NCBI GenBank assembly: GCA_026826555.1
Contig: JAKSZT010039542.1
Coordinates: forward strand, 4,722 to 68,721
Direction of reading: 5' to 3'
Length of the DNA stretch: 64,000 nt
Source: Tolypeutes matacus
Taxonomy: Eukaryota; Chordata; Mammalia; Cingulata; Chlamyphoridae
The notes under the pieces were generated by a model. The model did not search any database. It was not told the DNA's origin and worked only from the letters and a program-made list of their open reading frames with translations. The position numbers and the translations under genes are program-made. Below are positions 1-12,146 of the stretch, in pieces (within the stretch, counting starts at the first letter, position 1; the number at the start of each line of letters is the position of its first letter).

Positions 1-909
1 AGGGGCTCCTGAGGGCTCAGGAGACACCCAGGTCCTATATAAGGGAGGAGAGCTCCAGAGATTGATGCCTTATCAGTGGGCTCTACTTTGGAATCTGTGC
101 TCCTGAAAGTGATAGAGTTAGACTCAAATAAGTCCTACCTGCACATGGTCCATCAGTCCCTTCTATTAAAACCTATATGTGATGCTGGTGTTTGTAGATG
201 CACTTCCAGAAACTGGAGTCTTTGGTCTGCTTATATGCCAGCTGTGCCTGGAATCTCAATGGAGCTGCAACTCCTACTCTACAGCTCAATGGACTCACCC
301 AATTCACCTGTTGAGGAGATGATGGACTATGGCCATCCCAGGGAATGGAGAGAGTGCAGCTGCTGGCAGGATAATCCCATCTACTGTATCCATGTGATAT
401 AAGCCCCCTCTCACTTGGAGGTGGAGTGGACCTCACCATCCCAAACTCCTCACGATTGGGGGAAGAGCTATGGACTAGAGTGGACTTAATGGTATTCTGT
501 TGTAGACATAATATGATTCAAACAATGGAAGAAATTACAACAGTGTGGGTGAGCCAGTGGCCTTGGACACTTTTGGGGCAGGGAAGGGAAAAGCAGTTGT
601 AATACGGGTGCTTTTTCAGGACTTGGGAATTATCCTGTGTGACATTACTACGACAGATATAGACCATTTTATATTAGCATATAACATGCAGAACTTTATG
701 GGAGAGAGTGTGGCTTATAATGTGAACTATGGTCCATGCTTAGTGGCAAAGCCCCAGGATGTGTATAGCCATTGCAGGTGATGTGCCACACTAATGAAAG
801 ATGTTTCTGTGGGATGTTATTGGAGGTGTGGTAGGTGGGGAACATGGGAATCCCTGTAATTTTTGTGTAACATTTATGTACTCTAAGCATCTTAAAAAAA
901 AAAAAAAAA
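1..909 (+). mobile_element. L1 LINE 3' UTR with poly(A) tail (xenarthran type)
   Basis: This is the 3' end of a LINE-1 in sense orientation, ending in an A-run at about 893-909. Its first 400 bases match, in the same orientation, the segment around 23,990-24,390 (shared phrases such as GGCTCCTGAGGGCTC and the 'cagtgggc' block). Its last 100 bases match, inverted, the 22,561-22,640 end of the L1 insertion there. The 5' part lies outside the window. No reading frame here resembles a known protein; the 108- and 78-codon open frames are chance frames in UTR sequence. The subfamily assignment to Xenarthra is by recognition only. Confidence 0.7.
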
Positions 910-919
910 GAGTCAATAC

Positions 920-2260
920 AAAAAAAACATTCTTATATATGCAATATCACCTATATTCCTGTATTACATGAGATTTTACTCTCTTATACAGTCCCATGTT
1001 ACAGTTGTTAGCTTTTCTTCTAGTGATATAGATGACCTTAGACTTACCCTTTCAACCAGGTCATACTTATACAATAGCTGTGCTAGTTACTAATGCCATG
1101 ACATGCTTTCACCATTTCTATTCATATCTAAAGATTTACATACAACCTTTTCATTAATTCTGAACAGATTAACTCTCAGCTTTCCATTCTCTACCCTCTT
1201 TCTATTTTCTGGTGTCCTATATTCTAATTATTAATTCTATGAGTTTACACAATATATTTAGTTTGTAAGATTACAATCAAACAGTATTTGTCCTTTTGTA
1301 CCTGGCTTGCTTCACTCAACATAATGTTTTCCAGGTTCATCCATGTTGTCATATGCTTCACAACATCATTTCTTCTTATAGGTGCTTAATATTCCACTGT
1401 GTGAATACACCACAGTTTGTTTTTCCTTTTATCCATTGATGGACATCTGAGTTGTTTCCAACTTTTGGTATTCATGAATAATGCCACTATGAACATTGGT
1501 ATGCAGATGTCTGTTTGTGTCTCTGCTCTCAGTTCTTCTAAATATATACCTAGTAATAGTATTGTTGGGTCACATGGCAAGCCTATATTCCACTTCATTA
1601 GGAACTGTCAAACAGTCCTCCACATTGGCTGTACCATTCTACAATCCCACTAACAGTGAATAAGCATTCCTAACTCTCCACAACTTCTCCAAATTTGGTT
1701 TTCTGCCTTCTTAACAGTGGCCAGTCTAATAGATGTGAACTAATATCTCATTGTAGTTTTGATTTGCATTTCCCTAATCATTAGTGATGTTGAACATTTT
1801 TTCATGTGTTTCTTTGCTGTTTGTATTTCTTCTTTGGACAATTGTATTTTCAAGTCTTTTGCCCATTTTTAAATTGGCTACTTTCTCTTTTTTATTGTTG
1901 AGTTGTATCATCTCTGTGTATATCATGGATATTAAACCCTTATGAGATATGTGATTGCCAAACATTTTCTCTCATTGATTTGGCTGCCTTTTCACCCTTT
2001 TGACAAAGTCCTTTGAGGTGCAAAAGTGTTTAATTTTGAGGCAGGCCCACTTATATATTTTTTCTTTTGTTGCTTGTGCTTTGGGTGTAAGGTTTATGAA
2101 ACTACTGCCCACCACTAGATCTTGAAGATGTTTTCCTATATTTTTTTCTAGGAGTTTTATGGTTGTCTCTTTTTTATTTGGGTCCTTGATCCATTTTGAG
2201 TTAATTTTGGTATATGGTGTGAGATATTGGTCTTCTTTCTTTCTTATGGATATGGATATC
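920..2260 (-). mobile_element. Old L1 3' end, minus strand
   Basis: Read on the minus strand, 1,260-1,780 carries the classic mammalian L1 3'-end text: the block describing a fraction of ORF2 and 3' UTR with 'ttcatagc..attattca', 'atggaatat' and 'gtgaaataa'-like phrases. 1,780-2,230 continues upstream into ORF2 C-terminal sequence. It is riddled with stops. 920-1,260 looks like the 3' UTR of the same element but is less certain. The 78- and 70-codon open frames on either strand are within this repeat. Confidence 0.65.
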
Positions 2261-2261
2261 C

Positions 2262-2741
2262 AGTAGTTTATTTTAATTATTGTATTCCCAGTTCAAAATT
2301 TTCCATTTGATTGTTCTTCATATCTTTTATTTGTTTGCTAAGACTTTCTATTATTCCTTTTCTTTTAGGAGTGTTCTGATTGCTTATTCAAACATTTTTA
2401 TGTCTACTGTAATTTCTTTATTAAATAATTTCAACATTTGTGTCTTTTCAGCATCGGCATCTGTTGATTGCTTTTTCCTGTGTGAGTTGACAATTTTCAT
2501 GGTTCTTTGTATACTGAATAATTTTGAATTGTATCCTGGACATTTTAAATATCCTGGGTCTTGTTTTCATCCTATGGAAAATGTTGACACCTTTTTTTTA
2601 AGCAAAATCAACCTCATTGACTTCAGGCTGCAGAGCTTCCTCCTGCAGGATCTGGGGCAATGTAGTTTCAGAATCTTAGGTATTTCCTTCAGATCTGTCC
2701 CACTTCTTGAGAATAATTTTCCCAAGCTCCCAACTCTCTAA
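2262..2741. repeat. Ancient interspersed repeat, probably L1/HAL1-related
   Basis: The text resembles an old, widely dispersed mammalian repeat (runs such as 'aacatttgtgtc' and 'catctgttgattg', then 'cctggacattttaaatat'), seen in the pyrimidine-rich orientation. A 153-codon open frame covers it, but the composition (Phe/Leu/Ser-rich from T-rich DNA) and lack of any domain make it non-coding. The following LTR is inserted at its right end. Confidence 0.35.
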
Positions 2742-2742
2742 T

Positions 2743-3178
2743 TGTAAGGGAAAAACAAATCTAAAAATAAAAAGCTTACTTCTCCCTGTTGAATGTAAGG
2801 GAAGAGGCATCTTCCTCTCTATCATGTCATAATATTTCTACTAGAAAACCTGTCATTGTAGGTTCTCCCATTTGAAATGTAATCAAGGAATATATTTACT
2901 CTATCTCCAAGATTCCTGGGAAAAGATTAACATAACTTCCAGGGGGCATCTGGCTCAAAATTGTAACCTGAGAATGTGTACATGATGGGGTGTATCCTTG
3001 TAACCACATAAAAAGGGTGACATGTCTCTCCATCTTTGCATTCTCTTTGTGAATGGCTAGTGATGCATCTCATGATGATTTAATGATTATTCAATAATAA
3101 AAGTTTTTTTTCTCTTCTACCTTTGTGGGGAGAGGTCTGGGTTGCCAGGAAATTGTTTTTAATTATATTTCTCCAACA
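2743..3178 (+). mobile_element. Solo LTR, ERV1-like, flanked by TAAT
   Basis: The element begins TGTAAGGG and ends TCCAACA, so it has TG..CA termini. It is flanked by the 4-bp direct repeat TAAT (2,739-2,742 and 3,179-3,182), the duplication length typical of class I (gamma-like) retroviruses. A TATA-like ACATAAAAAG lies near 3,005-3,015 and a polyadenylation signal AATAAA at 3,096-3,101, which sets the + orientation. No internal retroviral genes are attached, so it is a solo LTR. Family name not recognised. Confidence 0.55.
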
Positions 3179-3301
3179 TAATCTCTCTGGTCACTCTTGA
3201 TTCTCTGGGGCTCCACATTTTGGTCCTTTGGCTAGAAACCTGTGATTTTAGTTACCCCATTCTGCCACACACTTCCTCATTTGCACTCAATTTGAGGACT
3301 G

Positions 3302-3303
3302 GA

Positions 3304-3367
<64 letters not shown>

Positions 3368-3416
3368 AGAGGGAGAGGGAGAGGGAGAGGGAGAGGGAGA
3401 GAGAGAGAGAGAGAGA
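3302..3416. repeat. (GA)n microsatellite
   Basis: About 115 bases of GA dinucleotides with GGGAGA interruptions in the middle. It yields open frames on both strands made only of Arg-Glu or Leu-Ser repeats, which are not genes. Confidence 0.97.
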
Positions 3417-3419
3417 AAT

Positions 3420-3808
3420 CTGTGGGGTTGGGTCCACCCTTGAATCTGTAGCTTCACAGAATGGAGAGGAATGTCCCCTCCAACAGTTTTAACTTGCATG
3501 TTCTCATCACACTGCTTCCCCTTTCACTACTGCCATAGAACTGACTGGAAATGATGAATAGAGAAAAGTGAAGTAAAATGAGACAAAATAGAAGACTTCC
3601 TCACCTCCTTTGATGTTCCTTGAGGCAGTTAGAGGGCTTCTCCAGGAGCTCTCTCTATGCTTTGCTTTTAAATGCTTTGATGTTCCTGCTGCTACTTCAG
3701 TGTTTCTAAGTCCAGATTGGGACATTCTAGAGGGAAAATAATGGCTAAATTCCTAGCTAGCTTGGTGGTTCTTCCCAAATCCATCTGTTAGTATTTACTT
3801 TTGAAGGC
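3420..3808. other. Unassigned DNA
   Basis: No gene, RNA or repeat recognised on either strand. Confidence 0.5.
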
Positions 3809-4276
3809 TGTTTTAGTTTCCTGGGCTGCCTAAGCAAATACCATGAAATGGGTTGGCTTAAACACTGGGAATATATGAGCATACAGTTTTGAGGCTAAAA
3901 GAAAATCTTAGGCTGTCAAGGTGATGCTTTCTCCTTGAAGACTGGTGTTCTGGGGCTGGTCGCCTGTGGCTGTCAGTTCTTAGTCTGTCACACAGCAAGG
4001 TGCATGGTGGCATCTCTGGGTATCCCCCTCTCTTTCAGATTCCATTGATGTCCAGCTTCTGGATACTCCCTCTGTGGCTTTCACTTTGTCTGAGTTTCAT
4101 TGTACTTATGAAGGACTCCAGTAATAAAATTAAGACCCTTCCTGACTGAGGTGGGCTACACTTCCTTAACTGAAGTAACCTCAACAAAAGTTCCTACTTA
4201 TAATGGTTCACACCCACAGGAATAGATTAAATGTAAGAGCATGATTTCTGGGGTGCAACAGCTCCAGCCCTACTCA
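3809..4276 (-). mobile_element. MaLR-type LTR (MST/MLT1-like), minus strand
   Basis: The left end TGTTTTAGTTTCCTGGGCTG followed by 'aataccatgaaatgggttggctt' is the reverse complement of the conserved 3' end of mammalian MaLR LTRs. The interior has the family's phrases in the expected order ('ggactccagtaataaaatta', 'cacccacaggaat'). The right boundary is uncertain: a CA at 4,275-4,276 followed by AGGC, which also precedes the left TG, is my best guess. No internal sequence is attached. Confidence 0.6.
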
Positions 4277-4519
4277 AGGCTGCTCAAGTAACATCCCATG
4301 TGCTCAGTTCAGCTTTGACAGCTGCACTTGGTGGAAAAGACAAGACGAATGTGCTTACTCTGTCACACTGTGCACCAGAACCATTTTTTGAAGTTAGATT
4401 AAACTTAAGCAAAACAAAGTAATCTGTGCTTATTTCTTCTAGTTGTGGTTTCCATTATGTTTTTGGAAGGGGTTACCTATAACAACAATTGCAGATGGCA
4501 GTGGAAATAGCTGTGAGGT

Positions 4520-4665
4520 AGTGGGAGCACCAGGCTTATATCAGAAGACTTGTGTTTGAAGTCAGACATTCCTGCTCGATACCCAGTGCAATCTTAGCCA
4601 AGTTCACTGTGGTTTCCTTATCTTAGATTTTCCTTTCTGTAAAATGAATATGACTTTTGAAAACA
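4520..4665 (+). mobile_element. MIR SINE fragment
   Basis: Sense-strand MIR core: a diverged 'tgtttgaagtcagacattcctg' block, then 'atcttagccaagttcactgtgg..tttccttatctt', and 'ctgtaaaatgaa'. This matches the order of the MIR consensus (tRNA-related part, core, 'cctcatctgtaaaatg'). Confidence 0.65.
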
Positions 4666-4734
4666 TATATGCATATGTACTTTGTGAAATAAATGACCAT
4701 GGAAAAACAGCACATTCTTAGATGGTGATAGAAC

Positions 4735-4985
4735 TGTAAGAGCCAGCATTTCTTGTGTGCTTATCATGTGTGGCACTATTCACGTGATTAGTAATCACTA
4801 AGCAGTTTAATATGCACAGCAAGCCCATGAGAGAGGTACTATTCCTATCTTTTTTTACAGATAAATAATTGGGCCCTAGAAATGTTAATCAGCTTTGCTA
4901 AGGTCACATACCTAACAAGTGAGGTAGGAGGCGATTGTTCAAACTCAAGTAATTTGATTGCAAAGGCTTTATTCTAACTGGTATA
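4735..4985 (-). mobile_element. MIR SINE, minus strand
   Basis: The + strand shows the reverse complement of MIR: 'tgtgtgcttatcatgtg..cacta', 'cagcaagcccatgagagaggtactatt', 'ttttacagataaa', then 'taaggtcacatacctaacaagtgag'. Well preserved for this old family. Confidence 0.75.
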
Positions 4986-7585
4986 TACACATATTGAGAA
5001 TTAACATCTCTCAATATGTATTAACAGCTTTATTGATTTCAGTGGAACTAAAAACAGAATGAAGCACTGAATCAATGTACTATGGGTATTTCTTTAGATT
5101 ATTTCAGCTCATTTAAACACAAACCAGAGAATTTGAAAATTTGAAATGTGAATGCATTCTCCTAATACAGAGAGTGGCCAACTAGAATTATCTTGATGGT
5201 CCCTACAGGGTTTATTTCTTATCTGAAGCTACAGGTTGTAACAATGGTTAATCTGCAATAAAAACATTTGATCACTGAGGCCTGTAGTTCAGCATTATAC
5301 ACAGAGAAAACAGCAGCTGCTTAAAGCCATCATTTTGCAGTTTCTGTGCAATTAAAAACAGTCTTCTTGGAAATTTGCTCTTGGTCTGCCAGTAAGTCAC
5401 TTGGGGACTCATTAGAAATCTTACTGATAATTGTATCATTAAAATATTATAAATGTTTCACAAATCCAGTAAATACATAATTGTCCAGGTGCTTCCCAAG
5501 ATAATTCATCAGGGCATACCTACCATATTTTTGAGGTCATTCCAGAGGTGCCAGTTTTGTTGGGCAGCCACCAGTGCATCTATCTCCATTTTGCCTGGTG
5601 GTTTTTGCAATTATTCCTGGAAGAGGTCTCTGGGGGCAGACATGGAAAGTTTTCTTCAAAGTCTAAGGCAATCCCAGATAAAAAGAGTGACTGAACACAA
5701 CTGCACTGTAGAAAAGAAAATTTTACTATTGAAAATGGGAAGGGCTTTAAGAATCCTCTGGGGTTTTTTTTTTTTTTTAAAGCTCCTAACCCCAGAGAAA
5801 ATATGAAGTGGATCTTTGCTAATACACTGGATCTATATTTATCCAGCTATTCATCAGTTATTCCTTCAATTTGGATATACTGGATAATTATTATAATAGC
5901 CTACCATATTCAAAGTTCTAATTAAGCCACATATCAAATAATATTCCAGGTAACATATGACGGTAAAAACTGTGCCTCACCTTTCAACATGGAAATTTTT
6001 TCCATGTGATATATACATTGTAGCACTTTAAATAATTTTGTTCAATTTTATAATTTAAAATCATGCTTTTCTACAGTTTATTGTTACTCATGCAACATAG
6101 TACAGAATTTTTATATATGAACACAATTTACTGTTGAGTATGCAGTCAGATATTTGTTACTAGATGATCCATAAATTATTTTTATCTAGCTTTGAAAAAA
6201 TATATAATATTATAAATTTACATATAGTTACATATGTACTTATAAATCTATATGCATATTACAAACCTACACATATATAGATACATATAATACATTTAGG
6301 CATCTATATTAAAACATATGTGAACATATTAGTAAAAATCACTAAAAGGTTCAATTAATTTATTTGTTTGCTTTCAACTAATATTAAATTTGTTTATATC
6401 TTGAAGCAAACACCAGGAGACTGATGGGGGAGATACCTGGTGAATTAGATAATACTGAAAAATGATTTATGATTCAAAATTACACCATGGTAAAATTGAG
6501 AAAGCAGGTAATTTCCATTTGAATTAAATAAAAGTTGTTTTTAACATAATCTTAAAATGTGTTCTTTGCCATTTTGAAAGGGGTATAGGTCCAGTTCCAA
6601 ATTAATAACATGAGAATACCCTGAATAATGTATCTCTGCTCCATACAATAATTTGTTTAGTTATTGAATAATTGATACTTTTGCATATTTTAGAAAGTAA
6701 AATATATGACAGACATGTAATGAAATATGTTCTTATTCCTTTACCACATCCATCCATATCGCCCCAAAGAACATTGCTACCAATTTCTTGATACATACAC
6801 CAAAAAAAAACAAAAAAAAAAAAAAACAAATCAGAGTTTAAAAAAATCAAGGCCAAGTGGATTATTTTAGCAAAAAGTTATGCACATATTTAAATTCAAC
6901 TAGAAGTATTGTCTTATTTTGGGCTCCCCTTAACACAGAGTCTGGAACAAGGACTATGTAATTAATTTGTAAAGTGAGCTTGGGAAGCAGAAATGAGGAG
7001 AGTTCGGCAAAGAAGGACCAGTGAGTAAAGTGTGTTTTATTAAGTGATGTTGTGGGGAACAAGAGCCATCTTGCTGAACACTCTCTGAGAACCACAAAGA
7101 ATATTCAATTCAGAATCATGTCTGAAATTTGAGAGGCTCAGGCTTTGATCCACTAAGCCACAGTCCCCTGTAACTGAAGTTTGCCCGGGGACCATCGGCT
7201 CTTCCTTACTTCCAGGCATTGACAGCTGGCATAATGAGGAGGGTCCCATGGCTTTGGAGAGATCCTGTTGCAGAAAAGTGAAGAGACTCTGAGGTAGGCA
7301 TTTGAAATCCTTAACATGCATGGCTGTGCTGTAACCAAAGGTAGATGGAAGGTCACAAAAACATCTGCCACACCTTTGAAGCATGATCTGAAAGAAAGCA
7401 GTTCAAAAGTTCCTCAAAATTATGTCTGTTGCATAAGGAAGGTTGAAATAAGAAGTACAAACAGAAAATGAATTGTGTAAGGACTCATTATTCTTCTTAC
7501 TAAATTTCTTCCTATTAAAGGCAAGAGTAAATGCACAAACACACATTTTATGAGCAAAGATAATAAACACTCTTAACTAAGACTT
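4986..7585. other. Unassigned AT-rich DNA
   Basis: About 2.6 kb without a recognised gene. A 15-base T run (5,765-5,779) and an A-rich stretch (6,801-6,830) may be tails of eroded retroposons. The 117-codon frame at 5,453-5,806 and the 114-codon frame at 7,040-7,384 (minus) have no recognisable domain and no coding-like composition. Confidence 0.5.
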
Positions 7586-7589
7586 TGGA

Positions 7590-8680
7590 TTAGAGAGGCT
7601 GCTTGGAACATAACAGTGATCTGAGTTGATACCTGAATGAAGAGAACAGGATGGCTAGAAAAATTGGAGTGAAGTATGAGCTTCCTGGGTCAATGTTTAA
7701 TCAAAGTTAAGAAAGAAAGACAACTTGAAGAATGACTAGCACACAGAAATTTTAGGTGATGGAGAGGAATATTAAGAGGTGAAACCAAGAGGTAAAGGTG
7801 ACATATCATGAAAGGACTACAAAGCTAAGTTAAGGACTTTTGAAGAGTAGGGAGTTAATGAAATGTTTTAAGCAAGAGAATGCAGTGGTATATTTTACAC
7901 TTTGGATAGACCACTCAGTCAACCATTTCAAAAGTGGATTGGAGAAGTGCAAGAGTGAATATGAATTGGCCACCAAGGGCTGTTGAAAAACACCAGGGTT
8001 GAGATTGCATTGATTCAACCTGAGTGTTAGTTATTGAGAGATGTGGTACAGAATCAAGAGTTACCAGCAACTAGATATGAATAGACTTGGTGATTAATTG
8101 GCTATAAGGTAGAATATAAAATCAAAGATCAAACAAATGGGTGAATGCATGACATTGTCACATGAAATATTTGGGATATGGGATTAGGTCAAGTATGAGA
8201 AGTCAAGGCAGGAGTTAACCCAGGTTTGGACATGTTGAATTGCAGATGCTTGGGGCACATAAACGTTAACTTGATATATGAGTGTGGACCTCAAGATAAG
8301 GACGTAAGTTAGAGGTATTTGTATGGGAGGCACTTACATTTAAGTGATATTTAAGGGCAATAGAGAAAAAGTACTGAAGAACTAAAGTAAAAGTGAGAGA
8401 ATAAAAGGGAATTGGCGATCTAAACTCGTGGAAAAAGGGAGTGCACATAGAAATGACGTCCAACTAGGGAAAAAGGTGTGTTAAAATGATGAGCTTGAAT
8501 ATTGTGTGCCATAGGAATAAATGAGTGCAAGAACTGGAGGATGTGATGTTAAAATTAGAGATTTCAGAGATAGAGCCATTTGGGTGTTGATAAATCCTGA
8601 CCATGGCCATAGGAGAAGGTGACAGAAGTGGAGAAGTGGCAATTGTTAGTGGGAGTAATTTCAATAAAATATAGAGTATC
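7590..8680 (+). repeat. Ancient mammalian interspersed repeat (family unsure)
   Basis: The text reads like a widespread old mammalian repeat in sense orientation: 'aagcaagagaatgcagtggtata', 'ggtttggacatgttgaattgcagatg', 'atgagtgtggacctcaagat'. I recognise the style but cannot name the family safely. No coding potential. Confidence 0.35.
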
Positions 8681-8699
8681 AATTGACAAGACTGGAGGG

Positions 8700-8830
8700 C
8701 TTGGAAAGGTGAGACTAATACTTATCAATCATGTGCTTTGTGTCTAGTCTGTGGTCAAATCTTGTAGAGCCTGCTGCCATTTGAATATTTCTTCATCCAT
8801 TCTTTAAAAATGAAGAAACAAAATTTCGAA
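8700..8830 (-). mobile_element. Possible MIR fragment, minus strand
   Basis: Weak match to the reverse complement of MIR: 'atcatgtgctttgtgtctag' where the family has 'actatgtgccaggcac', and 'ttaaaaatgaagaaac' where it has 'ttttacagatgaggaaac'. Confidence 0.35.
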
Positions 8831-8839
8831 TGAAGCACA

Positions 8840-9540
8840 GTGTAAGGAACAGGTAAAAAAAAAATAGTATCAGATTTAGGAGACCCCTAAATCCTAGCCT
8901 AATGAATTTCTGAATATGGGAGTGACATGATCAGAATATATGAGTGACATATGCTCACATACACACATGCAAACACACACAATATATCCTGGCATGCCCA
9001 AAACAATTGCCCAGACTTCCTTACAGCACAGAGATTTTTGAGCAGCATTTCACAGAGCATGAGATAACTCATGATCAATGTTGAACACAGGCTCCAATGA
9101 ACTATTGTAAGAAACACAGGACATTATATCCAGCTACTTACCTAGGACCCAGCATAAAATGACTAACTTCCACAGCTGTGGTCTAGATACAGGCATAAGA
9201 CTCTGAGGCTCCAAGCTCAGAAGCATATTTGACAAAACATCCCCATGTATTTAAATCCCATTCTTCTACTCCACCCCTGTGCCTTTTTGTAGAGGAGGAG
9301 ATTAATCTGTTCTATCAAAGCCTGTAAATTTTCAACATATTTGCCCTTGACTCTATTCTGTGGTCCTATGCCATCCCAGGACCACCTAACTTCTCATGGA
9401 TTTTTTTCAGGAAGAACAGAGATAATATATGAAGACATAGAACAATGTCCTTAACCATTAGATATAGTTATTGGGACTCACAGCTACTAATTATCACTAA
9501 TTATACTTCTAATGTTGTCTAGGTCTCTAATATCCTGATA
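8840..9540. other. Unassigned DNA
   Basis: No gene or repeat recognised; one CA-rich patch near 8,955-8,985. Confidence 0.5.
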
Positions 9541-9546
9541 TTTTAG

Positions 9547-9755
9547 AGTGGCACTGTCCAATACGATAGCCCCTAGACACAGATTTAAATTAACTAAAAT
9601 TAAATAAAATTAACACTTCAATCCCTCATTCCCACTTGAATCAGCCACATTTGAAGTACTGACCAGCTGTGTGGCTAGTGGTTTCCACAGAAGACAGCCC
9701 AGAGCTGGAGCATTTCCATCTTCTCAAAATGTTCTGTTAGGTAGCACTGTTCTAG
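9547..9755. mobile_element. Small hAT-type DNA transposon remnant
   Basis: The left end 'gtggcactgtccaatacgatag' and the right end 'ggtagcactgttcta' are imperfect inverted repeats. The interior has an AT-rich 'aattaactaaaattaaataaaattaa' centre and 'ccacatttgaagtactgaccagctgtgtggctagtgg'-type text, as in the mammalian Charlie/MER-type hAT MITEs whose ends read 'cagtgctgtccaata'. Non-autonomous, no transposase. Confidence 0.5.
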
Positions 9756-9759
9756 AAGA

Positions 9760-11330
9760 TCTAGACAAATGAATTTGTGAGAAAATATCCATAGGTGAGG
9801 AAGCTTAGAATCGTCATCACTAATATAACTATGCAACCAAGCTGGTGTTTATGGGCCAGATGCCCTCCACCTTTTCAAGTATGTCTGCAATGAAATTGAT
9901 TGGGAGCATGTACCTTCTGTAAATGGCTTTTAAAACTCTATATCTCCTTTAACTATATATATAAATTTTGAACTGAAAAATATATATTGTATCTCTTGTG
10001 TGGTGAAGAAATGAAATAAAAATAAGCAACACATTGCATAAAAATATTCAGAAACTTTTATATATGTTGAAACTTTATATGTTGAAAATATAAAAGATTT
10101 TCATCAGGCCTTTTTCTCATTTTCAAATGAAAACAAACCAGAGCTGGGTATAAAAGTATATTTTAACATAGTAAAGATTTATTTTTTCTTATCGCTAGAG
10201 TTCAGATACAGACTAGAACATTAAGTAAACTTCCACAGAGTTCTGTAAATCACATTTCCATGGCTGTATAAAGTCCTTCTCCATCTATAATTAATTAGAA
10301 GCACCAATTTCAGGTTATTAATATAAATTCTGACTGAGACTTGCATAAAAATGAATATGGTGTATTTGAGAAACAAAGAGCAATAAAGACACAAAGTGAT
10401 AAACAGAGAAAGAAAGAAACAAATAGTGAAACAGAGCATGTTAAGGAGAGAATAAGAAAGACAGAAGGCCTAGAAATGTTCAAATATCCATGCAGATCAA
10501 TAAATCTACTGGAAAAAGTAAACAGTTGAGCTTTACATGTGGTACCGTGTACACTGAACTACCAAATAATTGCCAAATTTTCAGCTGCATGTGTGTAAAC
10601 ATAAAATCAGTATATCTGAAGACAGTTCCAAGATCAAATGAATATGTGAGTTTTTTCATCATTTTTAACATTAATGATTATTTTCATATCTCTAATATCT
10701 TTCAGGCCAGTTCACTTTTCCTGTTACACAATTATGATAATGGTATCAGGTATCAAATAGAATATTGCTTCTACTTTAGATAAACACTATCTATTTATCA
10801 TAGGTTTTATCTCCATTAACTGCTCTAGCTTCTTCTGCTGTCATAGTTTGTCTCACTTGATTGTAGTTTCTGTTCTTATCTGATTACTCTTTGAAAAGTA
10901 TAAAATCCCCAAGCATGAAGACTGCATTATTTATTAATGTTACTACCTGAAAAGGTTAATTCAATCATGCCCAGATAGGTTACATTGTCACAAATAAAAG
11001 CTGTTTCTGATATCAATGACTATATCCTTATCTCAGCATAAAGGCCTTTAAATATATTGTTCTAGGCATAAACAGGACAATTAATAGGAAAGAATAACTA
11101 AATTCAAACCATCTCCATTATGAGTAAAGCAAAGCAAATCTCCATCACACCCTTGCCATGTCCATAGCCAAATATACCTACACTGCAGACATTTCTTTAA
11201 GGTTAATACAGATAAATAACAATTGAGGTTCATCCTTGATACCTGACTTGCACACCACACACATAAGCTGTCAGCAAATATTCAAAGTTATATTTTCCAA
11301 ATACATCCAGAATCTAATTACTTCTATGTC
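9760..11330. other. Unassigned AT-rich DNA
   Basis: No gene or repeat recognised. Open frames at 10,341-10,529 and 10,490-10,783 overlap each other and lack any domain. Confidence 0.5.
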
Positions 11331-11339
11331 CCACCATGT

Positions 11340-11990
11340 CACCCTGGTCTAAGCTGCTCTCAGTTGTTCTCTAGAATTCATCCAAGGACTCCCAGTGGAT
11401 TACATCCTTGCTACCTTACTCTCTAAACCCAGCACAGGTATGGTTCTTTCAGCACAGAAGTTGTATCAAGTTGTTTCTTTGCTCAAATGCCCCCACATCA
11501 TCCTTTATCACATAGAATAAATGTGAAAATACTCAAAATGACCCAAAAATGTGACCTTAACATGATCACTATCTGTCTCTGTCCTCTCCTGAGTTCTCTC
11601 AAGCAGCCACTGCACTCCAGGCCATCCTCCATCTTGTTGAGCCTCGCAGGCAGCTGCACAGTCTTCCTCAGTGTTCTATCACTTGCTGTGATCTCATAAA
11701 GAATGCTACCTCCTCAGATACTGCAGGAACCTGGCTCCGTTTCCTTTGAATGTCTGCTCAAAATGTCACTTTTTCCAAGAGGGCTTCATTTACCTGACAG
11801 AACAAAAAAGTATGCACCTTGGCGAGCTGTTTCTTCTTTGCCTTGCATTTACTCATCCACGCCTTGATTGTCTGTCCCCTCAACTAAAACTTAGAGGCAT
11901 GTCCTCATAGCATGTCCTCTTGGATTTTTTCACTGTCTAACTTGAGCAGAGCCTGGTCAAAAATATTTTGAATGAATAAGTAAATGAACA
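11340..11990 (+). mobile_element. LINE-2 (L2) 3' end
   Basis: Diverged L2 3' end in sense orientation. The diagnostic order is present: 'ttgctcaaatgcccccacatcatc', later 'tgtctgctcaaaatgtcactttttccaagagggcttca', 'tgattgtctgtcccctcaact' and finally 'agcagagcctggtcaaaaatattttgaatgaat', the L2 terminus. Non-coding. Confidence 0.65.
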
Positions 11991-12146
11991 AATAACTAAT
12001 TAGTCATTAGGCTTGTCTGAGTGAAGAACCTGTTACTGTGATACAAATTTTTGAAAGGAAAATAAAATTCAATAAATGCATTGATTTATCACAGGTGAGA
12101 AAATGAATGTCATGAAATTCACATGCAGTTTGCATTTGTTCTAGTT

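Noticed and set aside
2280..2741. 153-codon open frame
   Set aside because: Falls in an old T-rich interspersed repeat, with no domain and no initiation context of note.
3220..3492. 90-codon frame rich in Arg-Glu repeats
   Set aside because: It is the translation of the (GA)n microsatellite; a mirror frame exists on the other strand.
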